This document shows, piece by piece, positions 25,439 to 37,713 of a stretch of 64,000 nucleotides of DNA. The stretch is from assembly GCA_964247055.1 (NCBI GenBank), contig OZ176051.1:6510001-6574000 (forward strand), written 5' to 3'. A model generated the notes under the pieces. It did not search any database. It was not told the DNA's origin and saw only the letters and a list, made by a program, of their open reading frames with translations. Source of the stretch: Paragordius varius. Its lineage: Eukaryota; Nematomorpha. Made by a program: the position numbers and the translations under genes. Position 1 is the stretch's first letter, and the number at the start of each line of letters is the position of its first letter.

Positions 25439-28400
25439 ATGCTTTTTAAGGTATGAGTTTTTTAAAAAATATCTATAGAATATTGTGGCTTTTGTTACCG
25501 GTGGAAGTTCTGGATTGGGTAAGAATACCATAAAGTTTTTGTTAAACAAGGGTGCAAAAGCTGTTGTACTATTTGATTTACCTACATCCAAGGGAAATGA
25601 AGTGGCTAAGCAGTTTGGTGAAAGGTGTAAATTTATACCAGGCGATGTATATCAAATTTTTTTATTATAGGTATCTGAAGAACATGATGTTAAAAACGCA
25701 ATGGATTTTATCAAAAATGAATATCAATTATTAAACACGGTAGTTAATTGTGCTGGCATCTCATTTGCTTACAAAACAAATAATTTTTTAAAAGATACAT
25801 ATCATTCATCGGATGATTTCAAAAAAATCCTTTTAGTATGACATAAAACAATTTAATGTTTAGGTAAATACTCTGGGCGCATTTAACGTTGCCAAATTCG
25901 GTGCGGGATTAATTGCTCAAACAAATAAAACAGAATTAGAATTTGAGGCCAACTTAACAGCTAAATCAGGCGATTCCTCTCAAATTAATCATTTGAGCGC
26001 AATTAGAAATTTTTCTACCTCTTCAAGTTTTTTTAATATAAAATTTAGCCCAATTATATTCAGCTTTCCCCCCATACGGTGGTCTGAGTAAATTGCCCAT
26101 AAAAAATTTATCTAAAGCTAAATATCCCAAAAAATCATTGACTGATATTTCAAACATGTTTTATGATCAACCGGAAGTTCCCATTACTACAAAGAACAAT
26201 AATGATGAAATTATCCCAAACGAAAACATTATGAGTGCGACTTTGGAAAAAATATATATTGAATCTACTAACACTGCTACAACAAATATTTTAAATGATA
26301 TGAAATTTGAAAATAACTCTCAAACTAACCTCGATGATTCAATAAGGTATATTATAATTATGTGCATCTTTGACACTGTAGTATTTTTAATTTCAGAAAT
26401 AAGATAAATTCGAAAATAAATTGGATTTCCAACAGCCAATATGCAGTCAAACTTTTTTTGCGCGATATATCTAAAATTTATCCTTGTTACTTATTTTTGT
26501 ATATAGCTCATGGTATATTCTTGCATGGGTAAAAAATAAAATTGAATTATATAATATTGAATAAATGATAATAATTGTTATTCTTAGTTTTCATATAATA
26601 TCGCTTGATAGCAACACCAGTAATAAAAATTCATACAATAACCTTAAACCAATAACATTTTTATTTGCCTCTAGCAATATTTACTTAAAAATTAGCGCAT
26701 TCATTTTTTTTCAAACCGTCCTATATATATATATTTAAATATATATATATTTATTTAATCTTCAGTCCTAATACCATTGAAACAAACCACTCATCAACTA
26801 TGCCAAAATCTGTGAAAACAACTATGGACATGGGAACAAAATATCCAAAAAAATCAAACTCATCTTCTCAATTTTCAAATTCTAATCCTAACCCTAACAT
26901 ACCCTACATTCCTACGAATCAACGTCTCCCCTGTGCCAAAGAAAAGGGTGTTATTATTTTAACAGTCGCAAGTTTTGCCCTGAATGGCGAGGGCGGGGGA
27001 GGTCAAGTCGCTTACACTGCCAGTAAAGGCGCCATTTCAGCCATGATTCCAAGTCTTTGTCGCGATTTTGCAGATGCCGGGATTCGTGTATGTGCTATTG
27101 CTCCGGGTAATACTATGTTATGTTTTTTAACTACTTGGTTTATATAAATTATTATTGATTAAAACATATATTGATTTTTTTGTTAAATGATAATAGTTTC
27201 TTTTATTGAAGGAATAAGATATATATATATACCTAAGTCTAGAAACTAGGACTTTGTCGTATTTGACCGTTTAAAACAGGGGTCTCCGACACAATTGATT
27301 TCATGGGTCGCATTTGCAATATATGGGCATAAGCACATATTTTTTTTAAATTTCAAATATAAGACTGGGAAAATTACTATTTATTTTCACATGTTATGCT
27401 AGTTCATTGTCAAAATTTGGAATAGTTAATTTAGAAAGTTTGGTTAAGAAAATTAATTTCACTTATATTTTGTGGAATTTTATATAATCGCGGGCCGCAA
27501 AAATATTTGTCACCCCTTATCCTGGTTTAAAATATAGTAATCGGCTCTCCCTGACGGGTTATGGATGTAGAATTAACAAACCTTTTTTTAAATAACCAGC
27601 GCTGCTTATAAAATAATTATTTCATTCTAATGATCATGCACTTTTTCGATTTTTCCCAAAAAAAGTATCCATTTTTAATTCAAAACCATTAAAACTTGCA
27701 ACACCTTCCCCCGAACCAATTTTTTTGTGGATGTTTTGGATCGGTCAGTATGAATTAAGTAAATTGAAAAATTGAAAATAAATCGTTGTTTTAATTTTTT
27801 AACAAATATATATCCGCAAATAATATTATATATATATTTGAAAAACTAAATTTTAATTGAAAATTAATTAATTGATCGATTTTAACTGCAATTAATCTCA
27901 AAAAGGGTTAGATACGGATATTAAGCCTTGTATTTTTTCCACAAACAGAGTCTTTAGATCCAATTTATATTACCAAAAATGTAAAATAAAATGATTATAA
28001 CCGAACACAATAAAGTTAATCGTTCAAATTAGTATTGATAGTTTCAATAATATTTTATAATAAAATACAAAAATAACTTAATTTCTTTTAGATTAATTTT
28101 AAGTTTTATTCCAATATCTTCACCAAATTAAAAACGATGTCAAACATTTCATACAGATTTTATCTAAAAATATTTTCATGACGCGTTTTGTCCCTTTAAA
28201 TAATGGATGCTTTTGTAGAATCTATTATATTTAAAAAAATAACTTAAATCGAGCTTTCTGTATAGATTACAAATTAACTTTTTACTAGCATTTATATGGA
28301 AATATCTGATATTAAAGCGATGGTTTATATAGTTAGAGCGATATTTTATGGCCATACTTAGCAATTTTCTAATATTAAATATTTTTATTTATTAATCGAT

Positions 28401-29591
28401 ATGTTTTGTTGGTTAACCTTTATTTAAAATTTTTAATAAATTATTTTTATAGGTTATTTCGATACACCTCTTACTCAACATCTTCCCGAACGAGTTATAA
28501 ATATGTTGGCCGACAATGTACCATATCCGAATAGGTCTATACTTTATTTAGTTTTACTAAATATGCTTTTTAATTATAGCTAAAAATGATAAATTAGGCT
28601 TGAGATCCTAATAATTTTAGTTACTAACATTTTAAAATGGCGGTTTACCTTTCTTTTTTATCAGATTTTCTGATTTTGGTTTCACTAATTTACATGGATA
28701 TTCCATATGAATTATGAATATAGCTGCATAATTATAAAGGCACAAAATTTTTTTTCTATTTTTATAGATGATAATTTTAAAATTAAAGATGGTAAAAAAT
28801 ATTTACAAAAACGAGTTTAGATTTAATTCCCAGGTTTTATTTATATTTTTACTAAATCCCTCTTGTTATACTTAAATTAAAATTAAAAATTTGATTAGGA
28901 ACATATTTGACATGAGACTCATTTTTAATACATTTTTTCCTGAAATTAAATTTTACGCATATTAAATAATTTTTCTAGTTTTTAAACATATATTAATTAC
29001 TATAGTTTAAAATTAAGATTGCGATTATTTAGGTTTTAATGAGGATGATAAAATCGAACATTTTCTTATGCATTAGTACAAAAATAAACGTGCAATAATT
29101 TTTAATAAATGCTTGTAAAAATTATGAACTTATCGATTATTTTGGACTTTACCCCCATCGATTATATGAGAAGGTATTTTTTTTAAAAAAATTTTAATTT
29201 GAATATCCTTTTGGTTCCTAAATAATTTTTTGAATGAATTAACAGACAAAAATTTATGGTATTTTAAAATCTATAAATTTTATAATAAATTACCATACAC
29301 AATTTTTTTGCGTTTATAAAATGGCCTATTTCCATTTTATTGATAACACAAAACTTTTCATCATTAATTAAAAATTAATGAAATGTTAGAAATCAAATGG
29401 TTTTTTTTTGATTAATTTATGCATATTTTAAACTGAAACTATTTTTTCATATTTTTATTATGTATATATTTTTTCATTACAGACTTGGTCATCCTGATGA
29501 TTTTGCCCAACTGGTTGGACATATCATTGAAAACAAATATCTCAACGGAACTGTGATAAATTTAAATGGTGGCTTTAGAAATCCCTTATGA
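25439..29591 (+). CDS. HSD17B10: 3-hydroxyacyl-CoA dehydrogenase type-2 / 17-beta-HSD10 with large insertion
   Basis: Eight exons: 25439-25450 (12 nt), 25479-25646, 25671-25835, 25864-26026, 26049-26346, 26766-27106, 28453-28534, 29483-29591; 445 residues against about 261 in the human protein. Short-chain dehydrogenase landmarks are complete: TGGSSGLG cofactor loop, FDLPTS (NAD-type Asp), NCAG, LTVAS catalytic Ser, AYTASKG (Tyr-x-x-x-Lys), [12 protein letters not shown], and C-terminal [11 protein letters not shown]. Expected: NAD-dependent mitochondrial enzyme of branched-chain fatty acid and isoleucine breakdown; the homologue also serves in mitochondrial RNase P. Between LIAQTNK and AKEKGVIIL lies a polar Ser/Thr/Asn/Lys-rich insertion of about 180 residues coded by exons 4-6. 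Introns 1-4 are 28, 24, 28 and 22 nt. An AATAAA lies at 29618. Divergent from SLC16. Confidence 0.9.
27277..27524. mobile_element. hAT-like MITE with perfect 8-bp target duplication
   Basis: 248 bp in HSD17B10 intron 6, flanked on both sides by GTTTAAAA (27269-27276 and 27525-27532). The left end CAGGGGTCTCCGACA and right end, reverse complement CAGGATAAGGGGTGACA, give short imperfect terminal repeats. Subterminal GGGTCGC and CGCGGGCCGC resemble hAT elements. An 8-bp duplication is diagnostic of that superfamily. Non-coding. Confidence 0.88.
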
Positions 29592-30560
29592 ATATATTTT
29601 GTTTTGCACAATTTTTGAATAAATTTTTATTTAGTTATATTTTAATTTTCCATTTGTAACTTTAAAGTCACTTGATCTTGTTGGGTTAAAAAATTCTATT
29701 CTGTGGTTGGTTAATTGAAGTTGATGAAATTATTGATATTACTATTCATAAATTTTATTGAAAATAAAATCTTTTCTTTCTCGCTTGTTAAATAACGTAT
29801 TAGTTTGGTTGACTTTGAATAAATTTAAATTTTATTTCATACAAAATAGCACTTTGGTGTAAAGTCATTACATAAAACCTTAAGTAGTGCTAAGTTGACA
29901 TTCTAAAAACTATGTAAATTTTTTTTCAATACAATAACAATTTTTGAAGGCTTTATAATAAATATTTTAATTTATATCCAATATTATTTAAAATATAATC
30001 AATAAGATCTATGGACCAATTAACATGAGTGCTATAATCATAAAAGAAATAATTGGTTTTTGCCTAACAAAGATTTACGAAATCTTAACACGATAAATCA
30101 GAATAAAATTTGTACACTTTGAACCTTAAATCACACTATTTAAAATTAGTTTTTTAATTTTTTGTTTGAATGAAGTCTCCAACTTTCAATATATGAAAAT
30201 GGTGTCTCGTTGCTATAAAATATAAATTTAAAATATAATTTTAAGTAGTCAGCTGTTTAAGAGAATAAATCAAAATGGCCACATAATGACAATAAAATAA
30301 TGTTTGTGTTTTAATTTACCTTAAAATATTATGTATTTTCTATTATATGTGGCCCTGAAAAGGTTTGAGCATTTGGTTAAATTTTTTACCAAATGTTATA
30401 AAAACAGCAGATTATTAAAAATTGTTACGAGATTATTTTCCGTATATATAAAGTGACCTACACGCCGAAATATGGTGATCTCCATCGAAAAAAAGGATAG
30501 CCTTTATATATTACTGTAAATCTGCTGCTAAGCAGCCCGAGGAAGTCCTTCTGACTTCTG

Positions 30561-30717
30561 GGTTGGTCCTTGAATATTTCAAGTTGGTCCTTGAACAAAG
30601 TTGGTCCATGAACAGTTCAAGTTGGTCCTTAAACAGTTCAAGTTGGTCCTTGCACTATTCAGGTTGGTCCTTGAACATTCCAAGTTGGTCCTTGAACATT
30701 TAAAGTTGGTCCTTAAA
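30561..30717. repeat. Minisatellite, about 21-bp unit, eight copies
   Basis: Eight tandem units starting GTTGGTCCTTGAAC..., most 21 bp, one shortened to 17 bp and the last incomplete. Units differ at scattered positions. GC content is higher than the surroundings. It directly precedes the orphan ORF at 30790. Confidence 0.9.
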
Positions 30718-30789
30718 ATTTATAAATTTTGTTTTTTGCATTTATTTTATTATTTATACTAATTTTCTTTATTTCAAAACGGTGAATTC

Positions 30790-31344
30790 ATGCCAAAATA
30801 TTGTTTACTTGGGCGAAAAATAGATTTAAAAAATTATTTTTGTGGACTTTGTTTTTTTGAAAAAATGGCATTTTACGGGGGAAGCGGTTTAAAAGAGGGC
30901 CTAAGTCAAAAAAGCACGACAATGTTCGGCGCAATCGAAAATAACTTAACAAAAATCATATTTGAAATTGAATGGTCCAACACGTTCTCCGGAAATTGTC
31001 TCAAATACACGATTTTTGTGGATTTGTGTTTTCAAAAAAAACCGTTTTTACGGGGTGGGCCCGAACTGGGGGCCTATTTAAAAAAAAGGCGAATTATGTG
31101 GGGATTCATTAATGATTATATTTATCGATATTTGAGGTCTACCGGTTTTCCGGTACCAGATCACAAAACCAGCATTTTTCATTTTTATAAATATATAGAT
31201 TTGCTAGCCAAAAGCATTTTGTTATGCTTTTGCGGATCTAGTACTGTCGTATTCGAGAATAAAGTAAAGCGTTGCTTGCATAGAAAATTTACAAATAAGT
31301 CTCGGCATCATTTCAAATCTTTGCAATATAACAACTTTTATTGA
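30790..31344 (+). CDS. Orphan ORF with internal repeat, doubtful gene
   Basis: A single 184-codon open frame with a true ATG, long for such AT-rich spacer DNA. I recognise no family. It contains two copies of a roughly 38-residue segment: KNYFCGLCFFEKMAFYGGSG near residue 14 and YTIFVDLCFQKKPFLRGGPE near residue 75. The copies are also alike at DNA level (ATTTTTGTGGA..., ACGGGG...), so openness may come from duplication of GC-richer repeat DNA rather than selection. A TATA-like stretch (TATATAAAG) lies about 340 bp upstream, before the minisatellite. It may be a young gene or part of an unknown repeat. Confidence 0.25.
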   Translation: MPKYCLLGRKIDLKNYFCGLCFFEKMAFYGGSGLKEGLSQKSTTMFGAIENNLTKIIFEIEWSNTFSGNCLKYTIFVDLCFQKKPFLRGGPELGAYLKKRRIMWGFINDYIYRYLRSTGFPVPDHKTSIFHFYKYIDLLAKSILLCFCGSSTVVFENKVKRCLHRKFTNKSRHHFKSLQYNNFY

Positions 31345-34154
31345 GATGGCTAAATAAATAAAATAAGTGTTTATGCCATTAAAAGTATAACAGTTTCATA
31401 TAGATATTTTTACCACCTCTAAATATGCAGCACTTTTTCAATATTAACTATTACTGATGATAGTGATTCCGGCTTAAAAATCAACAAAATGAGACTCAAG
31501 GAGCAAAGATTCAAATTGGACAAATTTAATCCCGAACACTAGCTTAATTGATGAATCCAAGTAAATAAAACTTAATCGTTTATTACTTTGATGGAATAGT
31601 TTAATTAAATATTAAATGCTTATTTGATGGTTTTTTTTATTTTTAAACATTGACATATTGATCGTATAATGTATAATTTACAAATTTTTTAAATCATTCA
31701 GTCTCTTTCGTCTTTATATGTATATAATCTTTTACTAATTGTAACAAATATTAATGCGCTATGTAAATATATAATATGGCCTTTTCCAATTTAAATTGGT
31801 CTTTTTCAATTTTTGACTTTTGTCAAAGGGCAGTTAAAATTTAAAATTCATCCAGAAAATCAAATTATAAGTTGTGAAAGCCTGCCTTCATTCATTCAGC
31901 CGATTTTTATGTATAATCCTTTTGTTTTAAACAAAAGTGACCTTTATATCGTGCGTTCAATTTCATTTGGCATTAATTTATTTTTATATTATTTGTACAG
32001 TCATGATATATTTAATGCAAAATTGTGTGTGTATTGGAGGCAGTCTTCATGAAATAAAATCCATATTCTTAAAACACAAAACTTAACCGAAAATTTAGAT
32101 CATATATTAGGATTTACTTTGCATTGCAATGTATAGGAAATTATTAGTAATCAACTTGAACATAGAGAAACTGCATTACATCCCACTGGACGTATATTTC
32201 TTAACAAAAAATCGTACCGTACTATTTACTAATACGTTTTTTTCTGATTATCGATTTTACGCAATCTGAAATAACTTGACTTTTTAGATTAGTTAGTTAC
32301 TAATACATTAATAAAATGATTGATTATTTTTTTTAAAAATAAATTAATTATAATCATCAAATATAATAATTAACCTGTTGACTCATTGAACTTTTTTAAT
32401 GTTTTGCGCACCGTATATCATTATTTAAACTGTTACAAATATATATGAAATCATATTTTTAAATCGATTTATAATTTACGTTTTTTTTCCTTTTTAACAA
32501 ATTTAACTCAATAACATGATTTTGGCGATTAGTTTGATTAAATGATATTTCAAAACCAAAATAGGCCTTAATATGGGCCAATAAGTTAAATTAAGGATTA
32601 TGACAAAAATGTTAAACTTAAAATACTAACCAGAAAGGATTTAAACTGTTAAGTTATTTAAAATTTATAACTGAAAAATAATTTAAATATATATATATAT
32701 ATAATTCATCATCATTTTTTTGCTTTTAATTAATGAAGAAAGATAGAAAAGAAAGGTGTTTAATCATGCAAATTAGGTGATATTTATAAAAAAATATATA
32801 TTTATTATTGAAATTCCTTTATCAACATAAAAAAAGTTAAAATAAAAAAAAATTCTTTTAAAATATACATTTTTTAATAATTATATTCATATAATATTAA
32901 ATTTCATATATTTCTTAATGCCTTTTAATTTTACCCACCCTCAATTAGATATAAATGAATGTGATCTTTTTCATTATTTAATATATAGTGTTGTGAATTG
33001 AAAATGTGTGGGTTTTAAAATACCGTCAAGGTTATAAAAAATATTTTCCAACATAATTTACTTTTCAAAAATATTGTAGTTTAAGGTGTTTGAAAATAAA
33101 TGTAAAATGTTTGATTAATTTAATAATATAAATTAATTTATATTAGGCCATATATCATATTTTGAATGTGTTATAAATTTTATATCAACAGGTGTTAATA
33201 TAATGTAAAATAATTTGGTAAATAGTTTTTCATAAACGAGTTACATTTTAAAAATTATTTTTATAAAACCTTAAATTTTCCCCCCATTTAAATTAAAAAT
33301 TTGTTCAAAAATAAAATTTTTGACACTTTAATAACTGTTAAATTGGTTAAACATTTTAAAATTATTTTATTATTATCATGAAAAACTATTTCCGAAAGTT
33401 TTTTTATAAATATTTATGGCGTCATCCTGATTTTTATCAAATTAGTTTAACAAATATTAACCATATCAATCACTGAGTTAGGAGACTGCCTATCGCATAT
33501 TCCTAATAATTTCTTGATAATAATTTATGGAAAATAGGAATTTTTTTAAGGTATGTTAAACAAACAAACAAACAAACTAACACAACAGGAATGAAATTAA
33601 GAAATATAATTATAGTTGTAAAGAAATTAGACTCATAGAATCCGACAGACAAAAGCATGAAAAATGCTGAGTTAGCTATAATATAATAGGCGTATTCCTG
33701 ATTTAACGTTTTTACCTTGATCGAGCTTGACAAGTAAGTAAGGTGTTTTTAATTAGCATATTTTATTTCATTTCATATTTCATAAAAGGGGAAAAGCTAA
33801 AAATTATTATTCCTATATAAATAAAAAATTAATTAATTATATAAGATGTAAAATATAATGTTTTAATAATTAACTATATAAATGTTAAGGATATGTTTAT
33901 ATGAATATATATATAATATTAAATTAAAATTATTGAAAAATGGGTGATAATAATTGCCTCCATAGCAATGTAAGGACCAACTTTTAACTGTAAAATTATA
34001 TAAATGATATAATCAAAAAATTTGAATTTTTTTTCCTATTTTAAAAGAAATACACCTACCTATGTTTATTTATCTCTATACCTGGCGTCACATTTTTTAA
34101 AAAAGCTTTATCATATTATATAGCTCGATAAATTCATATTTTCATATCTATTTT

Positions 34155-34201
<47 letters not shown>
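34155..34201. repeat. (TA)n microsatellite
   Basis: Long TA dinucleotide run in the spacer upstream of the Cys-rich secreted gene. Confidence 0.85.
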
Positions 34202-34203
<2 letters not shown>

Positions 34204-35176
34204 TCGTGTATTTTCATAATGCTTCATATATTCATACTTGAAAATTAAAAAAAATAAAAATTAAAAACCGCATTTGAATTTATTAAAAAACGGTAAGCAA
34301 CGCATAAACACGTCTTTGTGAAAAAATTATCATCTCCTCTATCTTATCCTAATACTGCTGTCGATAATATTATTAACGCAAAAAATTTAAAATAAATTAT
34401 AAAACAAACGTATTGTTTAAACATCCCGTTCCCTCCTTATTTGTGTTCAATTTATTTATTTTTTCACTAAAACCCATTAGTATCCATATTTGGATTTTAA
34501 TACCGTTCGTTATCTTACGGAATATCCTTTGAATTTAACACTTACCATGATGCGAACACTAGAAAAAACTTTATTCAAATATATCGATTCCCATCCATGC
34601 CTACTGGTATATAATTTTTAAATTAGATTATTGGCCATTCTTTATAATTATCAAATGTGAACATGTCACTGCTAAAAAATTTTAAATTGTTAAATTTATG
34701 GAACCACCTTTTTTTTGATATAATTGAAAAAGTGTTAACCGATACATAAAAAATCACGGATTTAAAGGTATAAAAGTTCCTTGATCCAAATAATTTTATA
34801 TAAAATTTGATATGTTTTGAATAAGACAAATATTTTTTTAAAATTTTGCTGAAATTCTCATAATTGATTATATCGATATCCTTACAAATGTTTAAAACTC
34901 ATTCGATTCATATCTTTGTTATAAATATTTCGATGAATTGAAATATATTTACAGTAGCGTGGTAAAAAATTGACCATAATCAAATTAAAAAATTAATGTC
35001 AACATATAATAGTTACAAAATTGTTTTATTAGAATCATTTTTTATAATATACATTATTGTATATATATTGGGACGGTTTTAAAATTCTAATATCATATTA
35101 AATATTCCGGCAGTCATTGCAATATTTTGATTTATATAGACAAATTAAAATATCTCTCTATGTCACTCGCTTTTAG

Positions 35177-37713
35177 ATATTAGTGTGTTTAATATCCATT
35201 CAAAGTGTGGCTTCTCAATACGAATACGGTAATCACATGTATCAGCACAGTGACTATATGGATGGTTCTGAGTATCAACCTCACAATTGGCCTCAGTACA
35301 GCAGTGGGAGTTCAGGGTCAAAAAAGAAACAACAACCTCAACAAACTTCTTCCTCGAAAAAGGGATCCAACGCAAGAAGTTTCATTTAAATTTAAAATAA
35401 GTAAACATTGCTAGAAAGTTATCAATTATTGCCAAATAGCATATACAACAAAGGGCAGTATTATTGGCTTAATATTTTATTTCTATTATTAGCCAATGAT
35501 GATTCTCTTTGCTGCATATAACTTTCTAGCAATATATGATAATTTTCTAGCAATATATACTTACTCATATTCTATATAAATAATCTAAACTACAAAATTA
35601 ATAAATATTGGCGTATATGAATTGATGTGTGGTGTTATTGCACTTTAATATAATATTGTTGCTATTTTTTTATAAGAGTTTCTTTCTAAAGCTTAGGATC
35701 CCTAATTTTACCATTTTTGAATATATTATACCCAAATATAGCAATATATTTAGTAAAATTTGTTTTATTTCTTCTCTTAGCTGTTAATTTTTACGATAAT
35801 TTTACTGATGATGACTGCATTTAATTAAACAGGATGTGTTTCCTGCCTGGATGAGGATGCACTTTCCACAACGTATTGTACCTCACCAACCTTTATTGGA
35901 AGCAAGAAATCGGGTTCTGAAAGGCGAGTTTGTCCCATGAACACTTTTTGTGATGCACGTATGATGGTTGATAATTATGGATGTTGTTGTCCGATACCAT
36001 CTGCACGTAAACCTTTAATATTTCTGTTGATAAATATCTTTAAATTAATTTTCCATTTAGTTTTCGTTTATCGTTATTTTACGGATTTAACAACAGTTAT
36101 TACGAAAATAGGCATATTTATTCATTTTGTTTCATCACATTAATGACCAATAAGTAATTAAGTAGCGTTATGATTATATAAAACAAATTATATTCTTAAT
36201 TATATTTAATGTTATAACATAAAAAGAGTGTAATTTTAACCATTTGTTGCTTACTTTTACCCATATGCTACTGTATTGCTAATCAGCAAAAGATAATATG
36301 AATTGACCACCATTAATGTGCATACTGTATTTGGGCAGATATCAGTATTTATGGATAATTTATTTAACTTATGCACAGACTGTCATTTTTTGCCTAAAGA
36401 TCTTGCATTATTAACATTATAAAATAAATCTTCTCAACGGTTTAATAGCTAATATAATGTTTTTATCTGTATGGTCATCCATAACATAGATAATTATTAG
36501 GTTGAAGCGATTGATAATTTTTATTTAACGTCTCGTGATTTTGCTTCTCATACTTACAACGATCCTTTTTCCATGATGCTGCTATTATTATCTCATTTTT
36601 ACTGAAAGAAACAATTTTACATTAGTTTATTCACTTTATAATGGGTCAATTGGAACACAGTAGTGTATGAAAAAAGGATAAATAGTTAAAATTAAACAAT
36701 CACTATCCAATATTAAATTTGTTAATCAAGTTATGACAAGACTTATTTAACACTTAAATACAACACATTCATGTTAGTCCTTCGATTCAAATTGGGGTAG
36801 TTAAATACCCCAGGCCCGTTTAAAATTAAATCCTATAAAAATATGGAAGGAATCGAAACCATGGCAAAATTTTGCACTTATATATCCTTAATAAACCGAA
36901 ACATATAAAAAAATTATTCAAAAATATTTAATATTACTTATTTTAAGCTAAAACCGAAAGGTAAAAATTTAGTCAACGCGACATGTGAGCAACGGTAAAA
37001 TTAAAAAATAATACAAAATAAACCGCCTTTTCCATTTCTATCAATGTTGGATGTCATTTAAATAAAAAATTAGCTTTAATTTTACCCTTAAAATTAAATG
37101 AAGTCGTTATTTTGCAAAAATTTTGTAAAATAAAAATGGCGTCGAAGTAGTTTCATATGAAACTTTTTTTTCAAAACAAAATTATATTTAGATGTTTTGG
37201 CATTTTTATATAATTTTTATTAGGATAGAAGCATAAATTTAAATTAGAACAGTTTACTTCAGTAGTTTTTTATAAATTGTAACTCAAATTTAGTGTGGGG
37301 AATTTAGATACCCCAATTTAAATTGAAGTGCTAATATCATACACTACTGTATTACAAATGGATCAATAACAATAAGAATGTGACTAAGCCAGCATCAAAG
37401 GGCTTATTGTATTTTTCATTTTTTGTTCATTCCTACATTTTTTTCGATTGCTATTTCCACCCTAGTAACGACAACCACAATGGCACCCGTTACAACTATT
37501 TCCATTCCCCGTTTGAGTGTCATGGTGATTCCTCAGGGAACATGTCCAGGAAATCTAACCCGAACGCCAAATTGTAACCCGTGTAGTATTACAAGTTGTC
37601 CAGGTCTCCCGGTTAATAGTGCTGGCAACATGATAATTTGTGTGGAACGAGTTTGTGGTCAATGTCAAAGACTGACTTTTTCTTTGTCCCCCTTTGGGCC
37701 AATCATGTGCTAA
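35177..37713 (+). CDS. Small Cys-rich secreted-type protein, unknown family (5' partial)
   Basis: Three visible exons: 35177-35378, 35833-36006, 37466-37713 (TAA); about 207 residues. The first visible exon begins in frame with a hydrophobic stretch ending in a likely signal-peptidase site (ILVCLISIQSVASQ then YEYG), so the initiating ATG is in an unseen short upstream exon. The mature protein starts with a Tyr/His/Ser-rich, then Gln/Ser/Lys-rich basic segment. A cysteine module follows (CVSC, TYC, RVCP, TFC, GCCCP), then a Thr-rich linker (LTTTTMAPVTT), then a second module (GTCPG, NCNPC, TSCPG, IICVERVCGQC, IMC). All junctions are phase 1 and consistent. I do not recognise the fold. Extracellular matrix, venom-like or coat proteins are possible, but nothing proves any of these. 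Confidence 0.65.
36265..36327. mobile_element. MITE family B, shortened copy
   Basis: Intron of the Cys-rich gene. ATATGCTACTGTATTGCTAA near the start and CCACCATTAATGTGCATACTG at the end match the family B inner arm and outer terminus, with the middle missing. Confidence 0.5.
36636..37372. mobile_element. MITE family B copy split by a family D insertion
   Basis: Inverted arms GGGTCAATTGGAACACAGTA and (reverse complement of the right side) TTGATCCATTTGTAATACAG then TAGTGTATGA. These correspond to the inner arms of the palindromic family B element. They are pushed about 700 bp apart by a second inverted-repeat element (36780-37328). Confidence 0.6.
36780..37328. mobile_element. MITE family D nested in family B
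   Basis: About 550 bp. Left end TTCGATTCAAATTGGGGTAG then TTAAATACCCC; the right end, reverse complement, is CTTCAATTTAAATTGGGGTA then TCTAAATTCCCC. These are terminal inverted repeats of about 35 bp. Only one copy was noticed in the window. No coding capacity. Confidence 0.65.

Larger units (their letters stand above)
29592..35176. other. Long gene-poor spacer
   Basis: From the HSD17B10 stop to the first visible exon of the Cys-rich secreted gene. It holds a minisatellite (30561-30717), an orphan ORF (30790-31344) and a TA microsatellite near 34155. The remainder is very AT-rich with stops in all frames. An unseen first exon of the downstream secreted gene must lie towards its right end. 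Confidence 0.6.

Noticed and set aside
30500-30560. GC-richer hairpin-like stretch before the minisatellite, considered as a tRNA
   Set aside because: No cloverleaf, no T-loop GTTC in the right place and no B-box spacing.
31813-32052. 79-codon open stretch on the plus strand
   Set aside because: No family resemblance, a composition like the surrounding AT-rich spacer, and no splice partners.
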